DNA from: Arthrobacter oryzae | Lineage (GTDB): Bacteria > Actinomycetota > Actinomycetes > Actinomycetales > Micrococcaceae | Direction of reading: 5' to 3' | Length of the DNA stretch: 64,000 bases | NCBI RefSeq assembly: GCF_003634095.1 | Contig: NZ_RBIR01000001.1 | Coordinates: 186,001 to 250,000, forward strand | In this document: positions 24,231-32,810 of the stretch, one piece after another | Numbering within the stretch: the first letter of the stretch is position 1 | How the letters are laid out: each line of letters opens with the position of its first letter | Position numbers and translations under genes: made by a program | The notes under the pieces: model-generated | What the model was told of the DNA's origin: nothing | The model's database searches: none | What the model saw: only the letters and a program-made list of their open reading frames with translations

Positions 24231-25061
24231 TCAGGCGTCGAAGTCAGTGCTGCGGCTGACCGAATCCCACTTGTCGGCGTCGGCGCGCAACGCGTCGAGC
24301 GCGGCACGGAATCCGTTTGAGGCGTCATTTCCGAGTAGCAACAGGTAGGGCGGGTCCTCGGATTCGACGACGTGGATTAGCGCAGCCGCGGCCTTGGCGG
24401 GGTCGCCGTTCTGTGAGCCGTGCATGGTGTCATGTTCCTTGCGCCGCTTTCCGGCGGTGTCGGCGTAGTCGGCGATCGGTTCGGCGGCCTGGGTGAGGGA
24501 ACGGCCGGCGAAATCGGTGCGGAACGCGCCCGGCTCGACCGTGATCGCGCGGATGCCCAGAGGTGCGATCTCTTTGCGCAGCGACAGTGTGAGCGCTTCG
24601 ATTGCGGCCTTCACTGCCGAGTAATAGCCGGACCCTTCCGGGGAGATTCGGGCGCCGATTGAGGAGAGGTTGACTATCGTGCCGGAGCGACGGGCGCGCA
24701 TTCCAGGCAGCACGGCCTTGATGGTGCGGACCGTGCCGAACACGTGTGTGTCGAACAGCCGGCGCACGGCGTCGTCCTCGCCCTCTTCAACGGCGGCACG
24801 GTAGCCGTAGCCTGCGTTGTTGACGAGCACATCGACGGCGCCGAACCGCTGTTCTGCTGCCGCGACGGCAGCGGTGACCTGAGCGTCGTCGGTGACGTCG
24901 AGCGCGAGGGCGACGGCGGTGTCCGGGTAGCGCTCGGCGAGGTCCTGGATTTTCGCGGTGTCGCGGGCAGTGACGACGACGTTGTCTCCGTGCTCGAGCA
25001 CCGCGACAGCGAGGGCGCGGCCGAGGCCGGTGGAGCATCCGGTGATGAGCCAGGTGGTCAT
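24231..25061 (-). CDS. Short-chain dehydrogenase/reductase
   Basis: The 276-residue protein has the SDR cofactor motif TGCSTGLG at residues 7-14, Arg in VTARDTAKI suggesting NADP preference, NNAGYGYRAAV, the catalytic Ser in VNLSSIGARISPEGSGYYSAVKAA and YSAVK. The FGxxDVLVNNAGYGxxGxxEE pattern is that of the oxidoreductase group close to retinol-dehydrogenase-like SDRs. Its start overlaps the cupin stop by four bases, so both are co-translated. The substrate is not known. Confidence 0.88.
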   Translation of the reverse strand: MTTWLITGCSTGLGRALAVAVLEHGDNVVVTARDTAKIQDLAERYPDTAVALALDVTDDAQVTAAVAAAEQRFGAVDVLVNNAGYGYRAAVEEGEDDAVRRLFDTHVFGTVRTIKAVLPGMRARRSGTIVNLSSIGARISPEGSGYYSAVKAAIEALTLSLRKEIAPLGIRAITVEPGAFRTDFAGRSLTQAAEPIADYADTAGKRRKEHDTMHGSQNGDPAKAAAALIHVVESEDPPYLLLLGNDASNGFRAALDALRADADKWDSVSRSTDFDA

Positions 25062-25519
25062 AGGGCTTCTTCTTTCTGATCGTTCGTTTCGTCATCTTGT
25101 TGAAAGGCGAGCATCTGCGCGCGCCGGTATTCTTCGTCCGTGACGTGTTCGCCCCAGATGACGGTCGCGCCGTCCTTGTCGGGGAGCAGTTCGGAGAGGG
25201 CAAGGTGGGCCATGAAGTTCTCGACGGTTGCGCCGTGCCAGTGCCATTCGCCCGGTGGCGTGTAGACAGTCTCACCGGGATGCACGGCGACCGTTTCTCC
25301 GCCACGTGTCTGCACGATCGCGACGCCGTCGGTGACGCGCAGTGTCTGTCCGCGGGCATGCACATGCCAGGCGGTCCGCGCTCCGGGCGCGAAGCGCACC
25401 ATTGCCGCGGTCAGGCGCGAAGGCTCCGGTCGCGGTCTGGCGACCGGGTCCACCCATACTTCGCCGGTGAAGCGATCCGGAGGCCCTTTTGTGGTCGCTG
25501 TCCGTGGTTCGATCTCCAT
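25058..25519 (-). CDS. Single-domain cupin protein
   Basis: The 153-residue protein contains one cupin barrel: the first motif FAPGARTAWHVHARGQTLRVTDG carries the HxH pair, and the second PGETVYTPPGEWHWHGA carries the third histidine. Such proteins bind a divalent metal and act as sensors, isomerases or oxygenases; several with this pattern lie next to CMD proteins and SDRs. It begins one base after the stop of the XRE regulator and ends overlapping the SDR, so it is firmly within the operon. Confidence 0.85.
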   Translation of the reverse strand: MEIEPRTATTKGPPDRFTGEVWVDPVARPRPEPSRLTAAMVRFAPGARTAWHVHARGQTLRVTDGVAIVQTRGGETVAVHPGETVYTPPGEWHWHGATVENFMAHLALSELLPDKDGATVIWGEHVTDEEYRRAQMLAFQQDDETNDQKEEAL

Positions 25520-25520
25520 G

Positions 25521-26411
25521 TCAGCCTTCGCGTGTCGACGTCGGCGCCGGGGTTTGTGTGGTGCTGGCGGCGAGGCTGCCCAGGAGGCGGAGCCGTTCCT
25601 CGGTCGGCGAGCCGGCCCGGGCCGTGTAGGCGAAAATCATCCAGCCGGGGTGATCCGGGATTTCGAGCCCTTCGTAAATGAAGTCAAGTTCACCGACGTC
25701 GGGGTGCACGATCCGTTTCACCCCGGTACGGTGCAGGCGAACATTGTGGGCGGACCAGCGGCTTCGAAAGGAGTCGCTGCGCGTGACCAGCTCACCAATC
25801 AAATTCGTGAGGCCAGTATCGTGCGGGTTGCGGCCCGCGGCGGTGCGCAGGGAGGCTACGGTGCTGTCGGCCGCGCTTTCCCAATCCGGGTAGAAAGTGC
25901 GCGATGCCGGGCTGAAGAAGATGAACCGCGCGTTGTTGCCGCCGTTCGCAGGGTCAGCCAGGAGCGGTGCCATCAATGCCCGGCCGAGCGTGTTCGTGGC
26001 GAGGATGTCCCGTTGCGCGTTCATAACCCATGCAGGCGCCCCAGTTATGGCGTCCAGGAATGCCTGCAGCGAGGGCCGCACACCGCTTGGCGCCGGGCGC
26101 CGGGCGGATACAGAACGGCGGGCGGCTGCCGGAGCAGCCGACCGGGCGAGCTCGTGCAGATACTGCGTCTCGGCCTCGTCCAAACGCAGAACCCGGCCAA
26201 CAGCATCAAGGACCTCGGCCGAAACGCCGGCGAGGTCGCCGCGTTCCATCCGCGCATAGTATTCGCTGCTCGTGCCCGCAAGCATCGCGACTTCCTCGCG
26301 GCGCAGGCCCGGCACACGGCGGCGACCGCCGCTAATAATGCCTATCTGCTCTGGAGTCAGGCGTGCCCGCCGACTGCGAAGGAACTCGCCCGCTTCTATC
26401 CGATTACCCAT
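25521..26411 (-). CDS. XRE-family regulator with MmyB-like ligand-binding domain
   Basis: The 296-residue protein begins with a helix-turn-helix (FLRSRRARLTPEQIG to RREEVAMLAGTSSEYYARME) of the XRE class and continues with a MmyB-type PAS-like domain (GAPAWVMNAQRDILATNTLG, GELVTRSDSFRSRWSAHNV, HPDVGELDFIYEGLEIPDHP). In MmyB-like regulators that domain binds a fatty acid-like ligand. It is the first gene of the operon and probably regulates the cupin, SDR and CMD genes together with itself. Confidence 0.88.
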   Translation of the reverse strand: MGNRIEAGEFLRSRRARLTPEQIGIISGGRRRVPGLRREEVAMLAGTSSEYYARMERGDLAGVSAEVLDAVGRVLRLDEAETQYLHELARSAAPAAARRSVSARRPAPSGVRPSLQAFLDAITGAPAWVMNAQRDILATNTLGRALMAPLLADPANGGNNARFIFFSPASRTFYPDWESAADSTVASLRTAAGRNPHDTGLTNLIGELVTRSDSFRSRWSAHNVRLHRTGVKRIVHPDVGELDFIYEGLEIPDHPGWMIFAYTARAGSPTEERLRLLGSLAASTTQTPAPTSTREG

Positions 26412-26552
26412 GCCACCACTGTAGGAGCTGGCCTACGGGTAGAAACAGGAACTATCAGTTAGTGGATAACCGGCTCGCACGAACCCCAAACCGGCTCGGA
26501 ACTGGTGGCCTTCGGACAGTCTGCCGGGTGCAATCATCTTTCTCGTCCCGGA

Positions 26553-29500
26553 TCAGAGGGTCCGGACTAGCGTAATTTCGCCGGCCGGATTGCCGCCGAA
26601 CCGCTTTTTGGCCGGAATCTCCTCGCCTTTCATGACGAATGAGTCGGTCTCGATCACAGCACCATCGCCCACGGTCACCCCATAGTGGATGGTGGCGTTC
26701 GTGCCCACCGTGCAGCCAGATCCGAGCCTGATGACATCGGATTTGAACGTGCCCTCCTCCAGGGAATGGCATTGAAGGCAGCTGCCGGTGTTCAAGGTGC
26801 AGTCGTCGCCGATGGTGATGAGGGTTTTTTCCGGCATGGCACAACCGTCATCGAAAACGCGCTTGCCAATCCGGACCCCCAGGAGCCGCCAGATCAGGGT
26901 CTTGAACGGTGTCCCGTTGAAAAGCTCAATCGCCGCGCCCGCACTGAGCTTCCAGAAGCGTTCGTGCCACCAGAAGTACGGCTCATAGATGGAGCAGTAT
27001 TGGGGGCGAAGGTCACGGAAGCCGGCGCTGGCGCGCTCCACCACACCGAAATAGAGCACGGAGAACACCACGCTGACCACCACTGCTACAGCCATGGCGG
27101 TCGCGCCGAATGCGGGCTCGAAGGTTGCAGCCACCGTGAACAATACGTTCATGCAGAAGAGGTAGATCCAGCGGACCAGAAGGAACAAGCCAATGGTGAC
27201 GGTGTTGTGACGGGTCATGGCGCCAAGCCGGCGCCGGAACTCATCTCCGGTCTTCATATAGTCAAACCGGGTATCGCGCTGCACATAGCGGGGAATCTCG
27301 AACGGTGGCGATCCGAGCAGGCCGACATTTTCCCGGAGCGGTCCATCGATGGGGATCATCACTTTGGTGGCCAGCAGACAGTTATCACCTGTTCTGGCCC
27401 CGGTAGGGAAGTACACGTCGTTCCCCACGTAGTTGTTGGCGCCGATGGTGGCCCGGGAAAGCCGGAAGGACGTGTTCGAGACATCGGTGTTGATCAGGGA
27501 GAGGCCGTCGGAAACCATGGTCCCGCTTCCAACGGCACTCAGGAAGGGAGTGTCGTGCTTCACCTCGACACCGAAGTTCGAGCCGGTCTGCTGGACTTTG
27601 CCGAGGTCGTAACCGAGCGCTTGGAGGTAGTAGACGATGTAGGGGCTGTCACCGAAGAGGTACTTGAAGAACTTCTGGTTCGAATAACGGCTGATTGCCC
27701 GGAACGCCGAGTAGTGAAGGCCATAGAGCGGGTACAACCGGTCCGGCTTGAGAATGAGGTTCTCCAGGCGGGGCAAGGTGAGGACAAGGATCAGGCCTGC
27801 CACGATCGGGACAATGAGGAGTATCAGCGATGAGTCCAGTTCATTTTGGTAGTACGTCCATCCGCTGAGGACGTCGTGGTCCGCCACCACGAAGTTGAAG
27901 ACCACCCCGCCGATGCCGAGCACCAGGGGAAGGGTGATGAAGAGCAGCGTGGCGATCTGCATGGTGCAGTACGCGATAGCGCGCAGCCGGCTGCCATCTG
28001 GTGCATCGATTCTCAGGTAGTTCGTTGTGGTGGGTTGCGCCGGGGTTCCGTGCCAGTGCTGACCTTCCGGGATCGCCTGCGTGGACTGTAGACAGGATGA
28101 ATGGCCCAGTTGGGCGCCGTCGCCAATGGAAGTTTCGATGTCGATGACGGTCGCTTCGCCGATGAAGGCGTTCCTGCCGATGGTGATCTGCCCAGTCTCG
28201 ATAACTCCACCGCGCGCCCGGTAGCCGGAGTAGATGGAATCTTTTCGGATAACGGTTCCTTCCCCGATGGTGAGGAGGTCCGTGCAGATTGGTGCTGCCC
28301 GGGACAGGATGGCCACGTTGCGGCCGATCTTGGCCCCCAGGGCCCTCAGATAGACCACATAGAGCGGCGAACCGGCGAACAACGCCAGCGGGCTGAACCT
28401 GAGAAGCATCCGTACGGTCCAGAACCGGAAATATGGCAGGCTCCAGATTGGAATCTGCCGGCGCTTCCATCGACCGATAAGCAGCCATTTCGCCAAAAGC
28501 GGCACCAGGCACATCGCGAGGAAAACCGAGCCGCCCAGCACTATCGCCCGGAGGTAGATCTCCAACAAACCGTTGCCGTTGGCCACCCACCCGTAGCCCG
28601 AAATGATGGCGAAGGCATCGACGAAGGCATAGCCGCACAACACCAAGCCCTGCAACATCCCGCACAGCACGTACTGGACAGTGCCGGGGCTGACAATAGT
28701 CCCGTCGGACACCGGGAGCGAAGGCTGTCCCTCTATCGATTCATTCACTGGCACGTTGGTTACGCGGCCGGAAAGCAGCTCGGCAAGGCTTCTGACGGTC
28801 GGTTGCAGATAGACATCCTGCATGGCCACGGAGGGCAGGCCGCCGTGATTCCTGACCCGGGCACAGAAGCGAGCCAACAGCAACGAGTTGGCGCCGAGAT
28901 CGTTGAAGAAGTTTGCCTCTGCCGACACCGATTTCATGCCGAGAGCCACGCCCAATTCGGCGGCGATGATTTGTTCCATCTCATTAGAAGGGGCCACGTA
29001 CTCTTTAGCGGCGGCGCCTGCCCGGTCCCCGGTGGGAGGTGGAAGGCTCTTCCGGTCGGCCTTGCCGCTGGGGAGCACGGGGATTGCGTCCAGGCATTCC
29101 AGATATGCCGGGATCATGTAGCCTGGCAGCCGCTCGCGCAGCTTGTCGCGGATGACCGCCGGGTCCACGGCGCCGGCATCGGCGCGCAGGCTGTAGTACG
29201 CCACAAGTTCCACCAGCCCGGCCACGGGTTCGTAGGTCTTGACAACCGTCTGCGCCACTCCGGGCACCTGCAACAAGGCGGATTCAATTTCGGCCAGCTC
29301 TATTCGGTATCCGCGGATCTTTACCTGGGTGTCGATGCGGCCGTGGTACTCGATCTCTCCGTCCGTATTGAAGCGGCCGAGGTCGCCGGTGCGATAAATC
29401 CGCCCGCTGGGGTTGTTCGGTAGGCCCAGGAAATCAGGGATGAACGCCCTTTCGGTCAGGTCCGGGCGGTTCACGTAGCCCCGGGCCAGGCCGACACCGG

Positions 29501-30683
29501 CCAGGCCGATTTCTCCCAGTTCTCCGGCAGGAAGGGCCTGATTCTGGAGCGGGTCGAGGATGACGGCGGAGTAGGTAGGCAGCGGCACGCCGAGGGTGAC
29601 CGGACGGCCCGGGTCCACGACGCTCCACGTTGCTGTCACGGTGGCTTCGGTGGGTCCGTACACGTTGAGGAACCGCCTCCCGGCCCTGTGCCAGCGCCGG
29701 ACAAGATCGTCAGGGCACGCCTCGCCTGAGACCAAAAGGAACCTCAGCCCGGGGAGGTCCTCATCGATCGTTGCCAGCAGCGTGGGTACGCAACACAACG
29801 CACTGATCCGCCTGGTCCTGACATAGTCGGCGAGATCCGCGCCGAGCAAAGTAGAACCCGCCGGTTTGGGTACCAAAGTGGAGCCTGCCATCCAGGGGAC
29901 CCAGATTTCCTCAACGGAGAAATCGAAGGCAATGGTCAGCCCCTGGTAGACCCGGTCCGCGGGCACATAGCCATACACCTCTGCGGCGACCCGGACGAAG
30001 TTGCAGATGCTGGCGTGCTCAATGGCCACACCTTTGGGCCGGCCAGTGGAACCGGAGGTGTAGATGATGTAGGCGAGTTCGTCCACCGGAGCGCCTTTCT
30101 CCGCGTCCGTCAGCCGCGAATCGTCCAGCATGGCCACCACAGGTTCCTCGTCATCGAGTGGCAGGGATGGCGCCGCCTCCGGCAGCTTGTCCAGCAGATG
30201 CGACTGCGAGAGCACCAGCCGCACGCCGGCGTCGTCGATGATGAACGAGAGCCTCTCAAGCGGGAAACCGGGATCCAGCGGGACGTACGCGGCCCGGATT
30301 TTGAGGACAGCGAGCATGCCCAAATAGGCGTCAACAGCGTTGTCGAACAGCAGTGCTATCCGGTCCCCGGACCGGCACCCTGATGCCGCAAGATGACGGG
30401 CCAGCTGGTTTGCCCGTGCATCCAGCTCATCGTAGGTGAGGATCTGTTCGCCGGTGTCCACCGCGATTTGGCCGGCTTTTCCCGAGGCACGCAGCCGGTC
30501 GCAACGGTCCTCGAAAAATTCGTCCAGCCGCTCTCCCGGACTCCAGTGGATGCTCTGGCTCAGCTTCGCGGCCGCCAAGGCCGGCTCGGGCTCGGGGCCG
30601 TGCCGGCTGGCGGAAGGGCCTGGTGAATGGTTCCGCCGCCCGTACCGCTTCAACACCCCGGTTGCGGCCGTGTGCTTACCCAT
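26553..30683 (-). CDS. Pls/PosA-family single-module peptide synthetase
   Basis: The 1376-residue protein has a complete adenylation domain (YIIYTSGSTGRPKG at 205-218, YGPTEATVTATW at 342-353, YRTGDLGRF at 430-438, GKADRKSL at 540-547) and one carrier domain with Ser600 in DLGANSLLL. After that come about six membrane helices and three separate stretches with hexapeptide-repeat character, for example GRNAFIGEATVIDIETSIGDG. No condensation or thioesterase domain is seen. This is the architecture of epsilon-poly-L-lysine synthetase (Pls), whose membrane-embedded tandem domains polymerise one amino acid. Aligning by eye with GrsA gives pocket residues D254 F255 E258 C297 L317 S319 V341 V349 T350 K541; the acidic E258 would suit a basic amino acid. 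AGGAG lies before the ATG. Confidence 0.85.
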   Translation of the reverse strand: MGKHTAATGVLKRYGRRNHSPGPSASRHGPEPEPALAAAKLSQSIHWSPGERLDEFFEDRCDRLRASGKAGQIAVDTGEQILTYDELDARANQLARHLAASGCRSGDRIALLFDNAVDAYLGMLAVLKIRAAYVPLDPGFPLERLSFIIDDAGVRLVLSQSHLLDKLPEAAPSLPLDDEEPVVAMLDDSRLTDAEKGAPVDELAYIIYTSGSTGRPKGVAIEHASICNFVRVAAEVYGYVPADRVYQGLTIAFDFSVEEIWVPWMAGSTLVPKPAGSTLLGADLADYVRTRRISALCCVPTLLATIDEDLPGLRFLLVSGEACPDDLVRRWHRAGRRFLNVYGPTEATVTATWSVVDPGRPVTLGVPLPTYSAVILDPLQNQALPAGELGEIGLAGVGLARGYVNRPDLTERAFIPDFLGLPNNPSGRIYRTGDLGRFNTDGEIEYHGRIDTQVKIRGYRIELAEIESALLQVPGVAQTVVKTYEPVAGLVELVAYYSLRADAGAVDPAVIRDKLRERLPGYMIPAYLECLDAIPVLPSGKADRKSLPPPTGDRAGAAAKEYVAPSNEMEQIIAAELGVALGMKSVSAEANFFNDLGANSLLLARFCARVRNHGGLPSVAMQDVYLQPTVRSLAELLSGRVTNVPVNESIEGQPSLPVSDGTIVSPGTVQYVLCGMLQGLVLCGYAFVDAFAIISGYGWVANGNGLLEIYLRAIVLGGSVFLAMCLVPLLAKWLLIGRWKRRQIPIWSLPYFRFWTVRMLLRFSPLALFAGSPLYVVYLRALGAKIGRNVAILSRAAPICTDLLTIGEGTVIRKDSIYSGYRARGGVIETGQITIGRNAFIGEATVIDIETSIGDGAQLGHSSCLQSTQAIPEGQHWHGTPAQPTTTNYLRIDAPDGSRLRAIAYCTMQIATLLFITLPLVLGIGGVVFNFVVADHDVLSGWTYYQNELDSSLILLIVPIVAGLILVLTLPRLENLILKPDRLYPLYGLHYSAFRAISRYSNQKFFKYLFGDSPYIVYYLQALGYDLGKVQQTGSNFGVEVKHDTPFLSAVGSGTMVSDGLSLINTDVSNTSFRLSRATIGANNYVGNDVYFPTGARTGDNCLLATKVMIPIDGPLRENVGLLGSPPFEIPRYVQRDTRFDYMKTGDEFRRRLGAMTRHNTVTIGLFLLVRWIYLFCMNVLFTVAATFEPAFGATAMAVAVVVSVVFSVLYFGVVERASAGFRDLRPQYCSIYEPYFWWHERFWKLSAGAAIELFNGTPFKTLIWRLLGVRIGKRVFDDGCAMPEKTLITIGDDCTLNTGSCLQCHSLEEGTFKSDVIRLGSGCTVGTNATIHYGVTVGDGAVIETDSFVMKGEEIPAKKRFGGNPAGEITLVRTL

Positions 30684-31105
30684 TAGCTTCTCCTGTCATG
30701 CTCCGGGAAGCGGTTCTTGCGATACGCACAAGGGGGGAGACGCACCGGCGGCTCAGGAATGGCCGCGGATCTGAGATATGTGATTCAGGTGAAGGCCGGG
30801 GCCGGCGGACGGTCCCTGTGCCGGGCGCCCCGAGGCCGGGTGCGATGCCGTCGGCTCAAATTTCACCGGTTGTGCCACTAGGGCTGCGTGAGCCATCGCT
30901 TGTGGTGTCGCTTTCTTGATGATACGCGTGAGCTGCGACGGGCGCACCGGGTGCCGGAAAGTGGAATCGAACGGAGGCTGGCTGCTGTCCTCGACGCTGC
31001 AGGCGCGGATCAGGTGCTGGGGGAGTGACGCGGGCGCTGGCTCCCAACTCCAGCTCGAAATCCTTACCGGTTCCAAAAGGATTCGTGCGGGAATAGCATC
31101 CCGTC
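30684..31105. other. 422-bp divergent intergenic region before the Pls-like gene
   Basis: No frame here has coding character. It should contain promoters for the Pls-like gene (minus strand) and the VOC gene (plus strand). I saw no convincing operator, riboswitch or terminator. Confidence 0.4.
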
Positions 31106-31501
31106 ATGAATGCAAAACTCTTTGCCTACCTCAGTTACCCGGATGCGCCGGCGGCGCTGGAATGGATGGAGCGGATCGGGTTTGACGTGGTCCGCCGGCA
31201 GGATGGGGCTTCTGGCCAGGTCCTCCACGCGGAGGTCCGGCTCGGTGATGCCGTGCTAATGGTGGCGAGCGATGATGCCCACTATCAGCGCCCCGCCCTG
31301 ATCGGCCAATCCACTGGCCAGGGGCTTTACCTGCTGGTCGACGACGTCGACGGCTTCTACCGCAAGGCCGTGGCCGCGGGGGGAACAGGCGTGATCGAGC
31401 CCGCAAGCACTGAATGGGGTGCGCAGCGCGCACGGGTACTGGACCCTCAAGGGTATGAGTGGAGTGTGGGAACCTATGAACCCGGCGCCGCCGTTCAGTA
31501 G
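31106..31501 (+). CDS. VOC (glyoxalase/bleomycin-resistance-like) family protein
   Basis: The 131-residue protein has the two beta-alpha-beta-beta-beta modules of the vicinal oxygen chelate fold: LFAYLSYPDAPAALEWMERI with VLHAEVRLGDAVLMVASDD, then GQGLYLLVDDVDGFYRKAVA with RARVLDPQGYEWSVGTYEP. The final glutamate in the GYEWSVG strand is a usual metal ligand. Substrate unknown; such proteins include thiol transferases and resistance proteins. The stop codon lies inside a 17-bp tandem repeat. Confidence 0.8.
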   Translation: MNAKLFAYLSYPDAPAALEWMERIGFDVVRRQDGASGQVLHAEVRLGDAVLMVASDDAHYQRPALIGQSTGQGLYLLVDDVDGFYRKAVAAGGTGVIEPASTEWGAQRARVLDPQGYEWSVGTYEPGAAVQ

Positions 31502-31541
31502 GCGGCGCCGTTCAGTAGGCGCCGCCGTCCAGTAGGCGGCG
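31489..31541. repeat. Three 17-bp tandem repeats over the end of the VOC gene
   Basis: The unit cagtaggcg plus flanking gccg recurs at 31496, 31513 and 31530 with a 17-bp period and small changes. The first copy contains the VOC stop codon, so the repeats look like a local duplication of the gene end. Confidence 0.6.
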
Positions 31542-31571
31542 CCGGAGGAACTGGGCCCGGGGATGCGGCGG

Positions 31572-32120
31572 CTACGCCACGTTGGTGTGCGCGCTCCCGG
31601 GTCCGGCATTAATTGCCGCCGCAACCAAGCGGTCGAAGCTTGCGGTCCCGTTCTCGGGAGGGACCACCGTAAAGACGGCCACCCATTTCTCCGGTGCGTT
31701 CTTCTCCAGCGTTGACGCACGGGCCACATGCAGTTGCAGCCCTGGCACTCCGCTGACAACGAGGGGTAGTTTCTCGCCGCTCTTGGCCAGGTGCCGGAAT
31801 TGCTTGGCTGAAAGTTGGTCGCCGGGCCTGTTCGTGACCTCGGCGATGGCGTCATTGACCCTCTTGGTCAGCCCCCGCATGAACCTTCTCCGGGCCGAGA
31901 CCGAGCGCACCGTCAGGAGTGCGGCGAAGCAGAAAGTAAACAAAATCAGGGCACCGAAACTTCTCAGGCCGGCCAGGAAGATCATCAGGAACAGGCACAG
32001 CATCATGCCAAAAATACTGGACACGATGAACTTGCCAACGGGGTTTTCGCCCGGTTGCCTTGACCAACGAACAAGAGCGACGGTGTTCTTGCTAGGCCGG
32101 TCCCGCCTTGATATTTCCAT
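31572..32120 (-). CDS. Hypothetical membrane protein
   Basis: The 182-residue protein has two adjacent membrane helices (FIVSSIFGMMLCLFLMIFLA and FGALILFTFCFAALLTV), then a basic cytoplasmic stretch (SARRRFMRGLTKRVNDAIAE), and a C-terminal soluble domain with beta-strand character (KLPLVVSGVPGLQLHVARA, KWVAVFTVVPPENG). No family is recognised. It begins two bases after the stop of the upstream coiled-coil gene, so the two form an operon. Confidence 0.55.
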   Translation of the reverse strand: MEISRRDRPSKNTVALVRWSRQPGENPVGKFIVSSIFGMMLCLFLMIFLAGLRSFGALILFTFCFAALLTVRSVSARRRFMRGLTKRVNDAIAEVTNRPGDQLSAKQFRHLAKSGEKLPLVVSGVPGLQLHVARASTLEKNAPEKWVAVFTVVPPENGTASFDRLVAAAINAGPGSAHTNVA

Positions 32121-32122
32121 GA

Positions 32123-32680
32123 TTAGTGCCCCTTAACTTCAATCAGCGCTTCGGCCAGGATGATTGCCTCGCGTGCGTCCTGGAGGTCGCTCAGCAGCCC
32201 CATATCCGGAACGGCTCCGGCGGCAACCGTGGAGCCGGCGAGGTCGGAGAAGATGCCGCTCAACTCTTCACGGTCCTGCGAAAGCATCCGGGAAGACGTC
32301 AGCTTAATTCTGCTCAGCTCAAGTTCCAGCAGCGACTTGTCAATCGCCTCGCGGCGCCCCTGAATGACCGCGAGTTTCTCCATGACGCGATCGACGCGGC
32401 CCCGGAGCATTCCTTCCATCTTGCCCGCCACGATGTGGAGCTCGCACAGGGCGGTGTAGGACTGCGGCGACCCCGAATGCGCGGCGAGCTGCTCACCGAC
32501 GTAGCGGCGTCGTCGCTCCCAGTCCCGGACGGCGGCTTCATAGGGTTCCAACAGCAGCGCGACGGCGGCCTGGGCCTTGTCCAACGATGCGGCCCGGGCG
32601 CTCAGGCTGGTTGTGGCGGCGTCCAGCCTCGACAGGAAAGCGTCGTAATTGTCGCGAAGCTGGGCGTTATCGGTACTCAT
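32123..32680 (-). CDS. Hypothetical helical (coiled-coil-like) protein
   Basis: The 185-residue protein is almost entirely charged helix with regular hydrophobic spacing (YDAFLSRLDAATTSLSARAA, YEAAVRDWERRRRYVGEQLA, MEGMLRGRVDRVMEKLAVIQ), and no signal or membrane segment. The pattern suggests a coiled-coil protein. TTG 32686 is a longer alternative start; ATG 32680 was chosen. It is followed at once by the small membrane protein gene, suggesting a membrane protein with a cytoplasmic partner. No function can be assigned. Confidence 0.5.
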   Translation of the reverse strand: MSTDNAQLRDNYDAFLSRLDAATTSLSARAASLDKAQAAVALLLEPYEAAVRDWERRRRYVGEQLAAHSGSPQSYTALCELHIVAGKMEGMLRGRVDRVMEKLAVIQGRREAIDKSLLELELSRIKLTSSRMLSQDREELSGIFSDLAGSTVAAGAVPDMGLLSDLQDAREAIILAEALIEVKGH

Positions 32681-32810
32681 GAGCAACCGGCGCGCAGCGG
32701 CGCGGTTCCCTTCGGCGGAATTTGCCCCCGTCTCTCATGGCAAGAGAATAGAGCCTCCGAGGCCGCTGGCATAGGGTGCGGACTCGGCTCCCGCCGATTC
32801 CGGACCAGCA

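Noticed and set aside
28101..29423. 440-codon plus-strand frame
   Set aside because: Antisense to the adenylation and carrier domains of the Pls-like gene.
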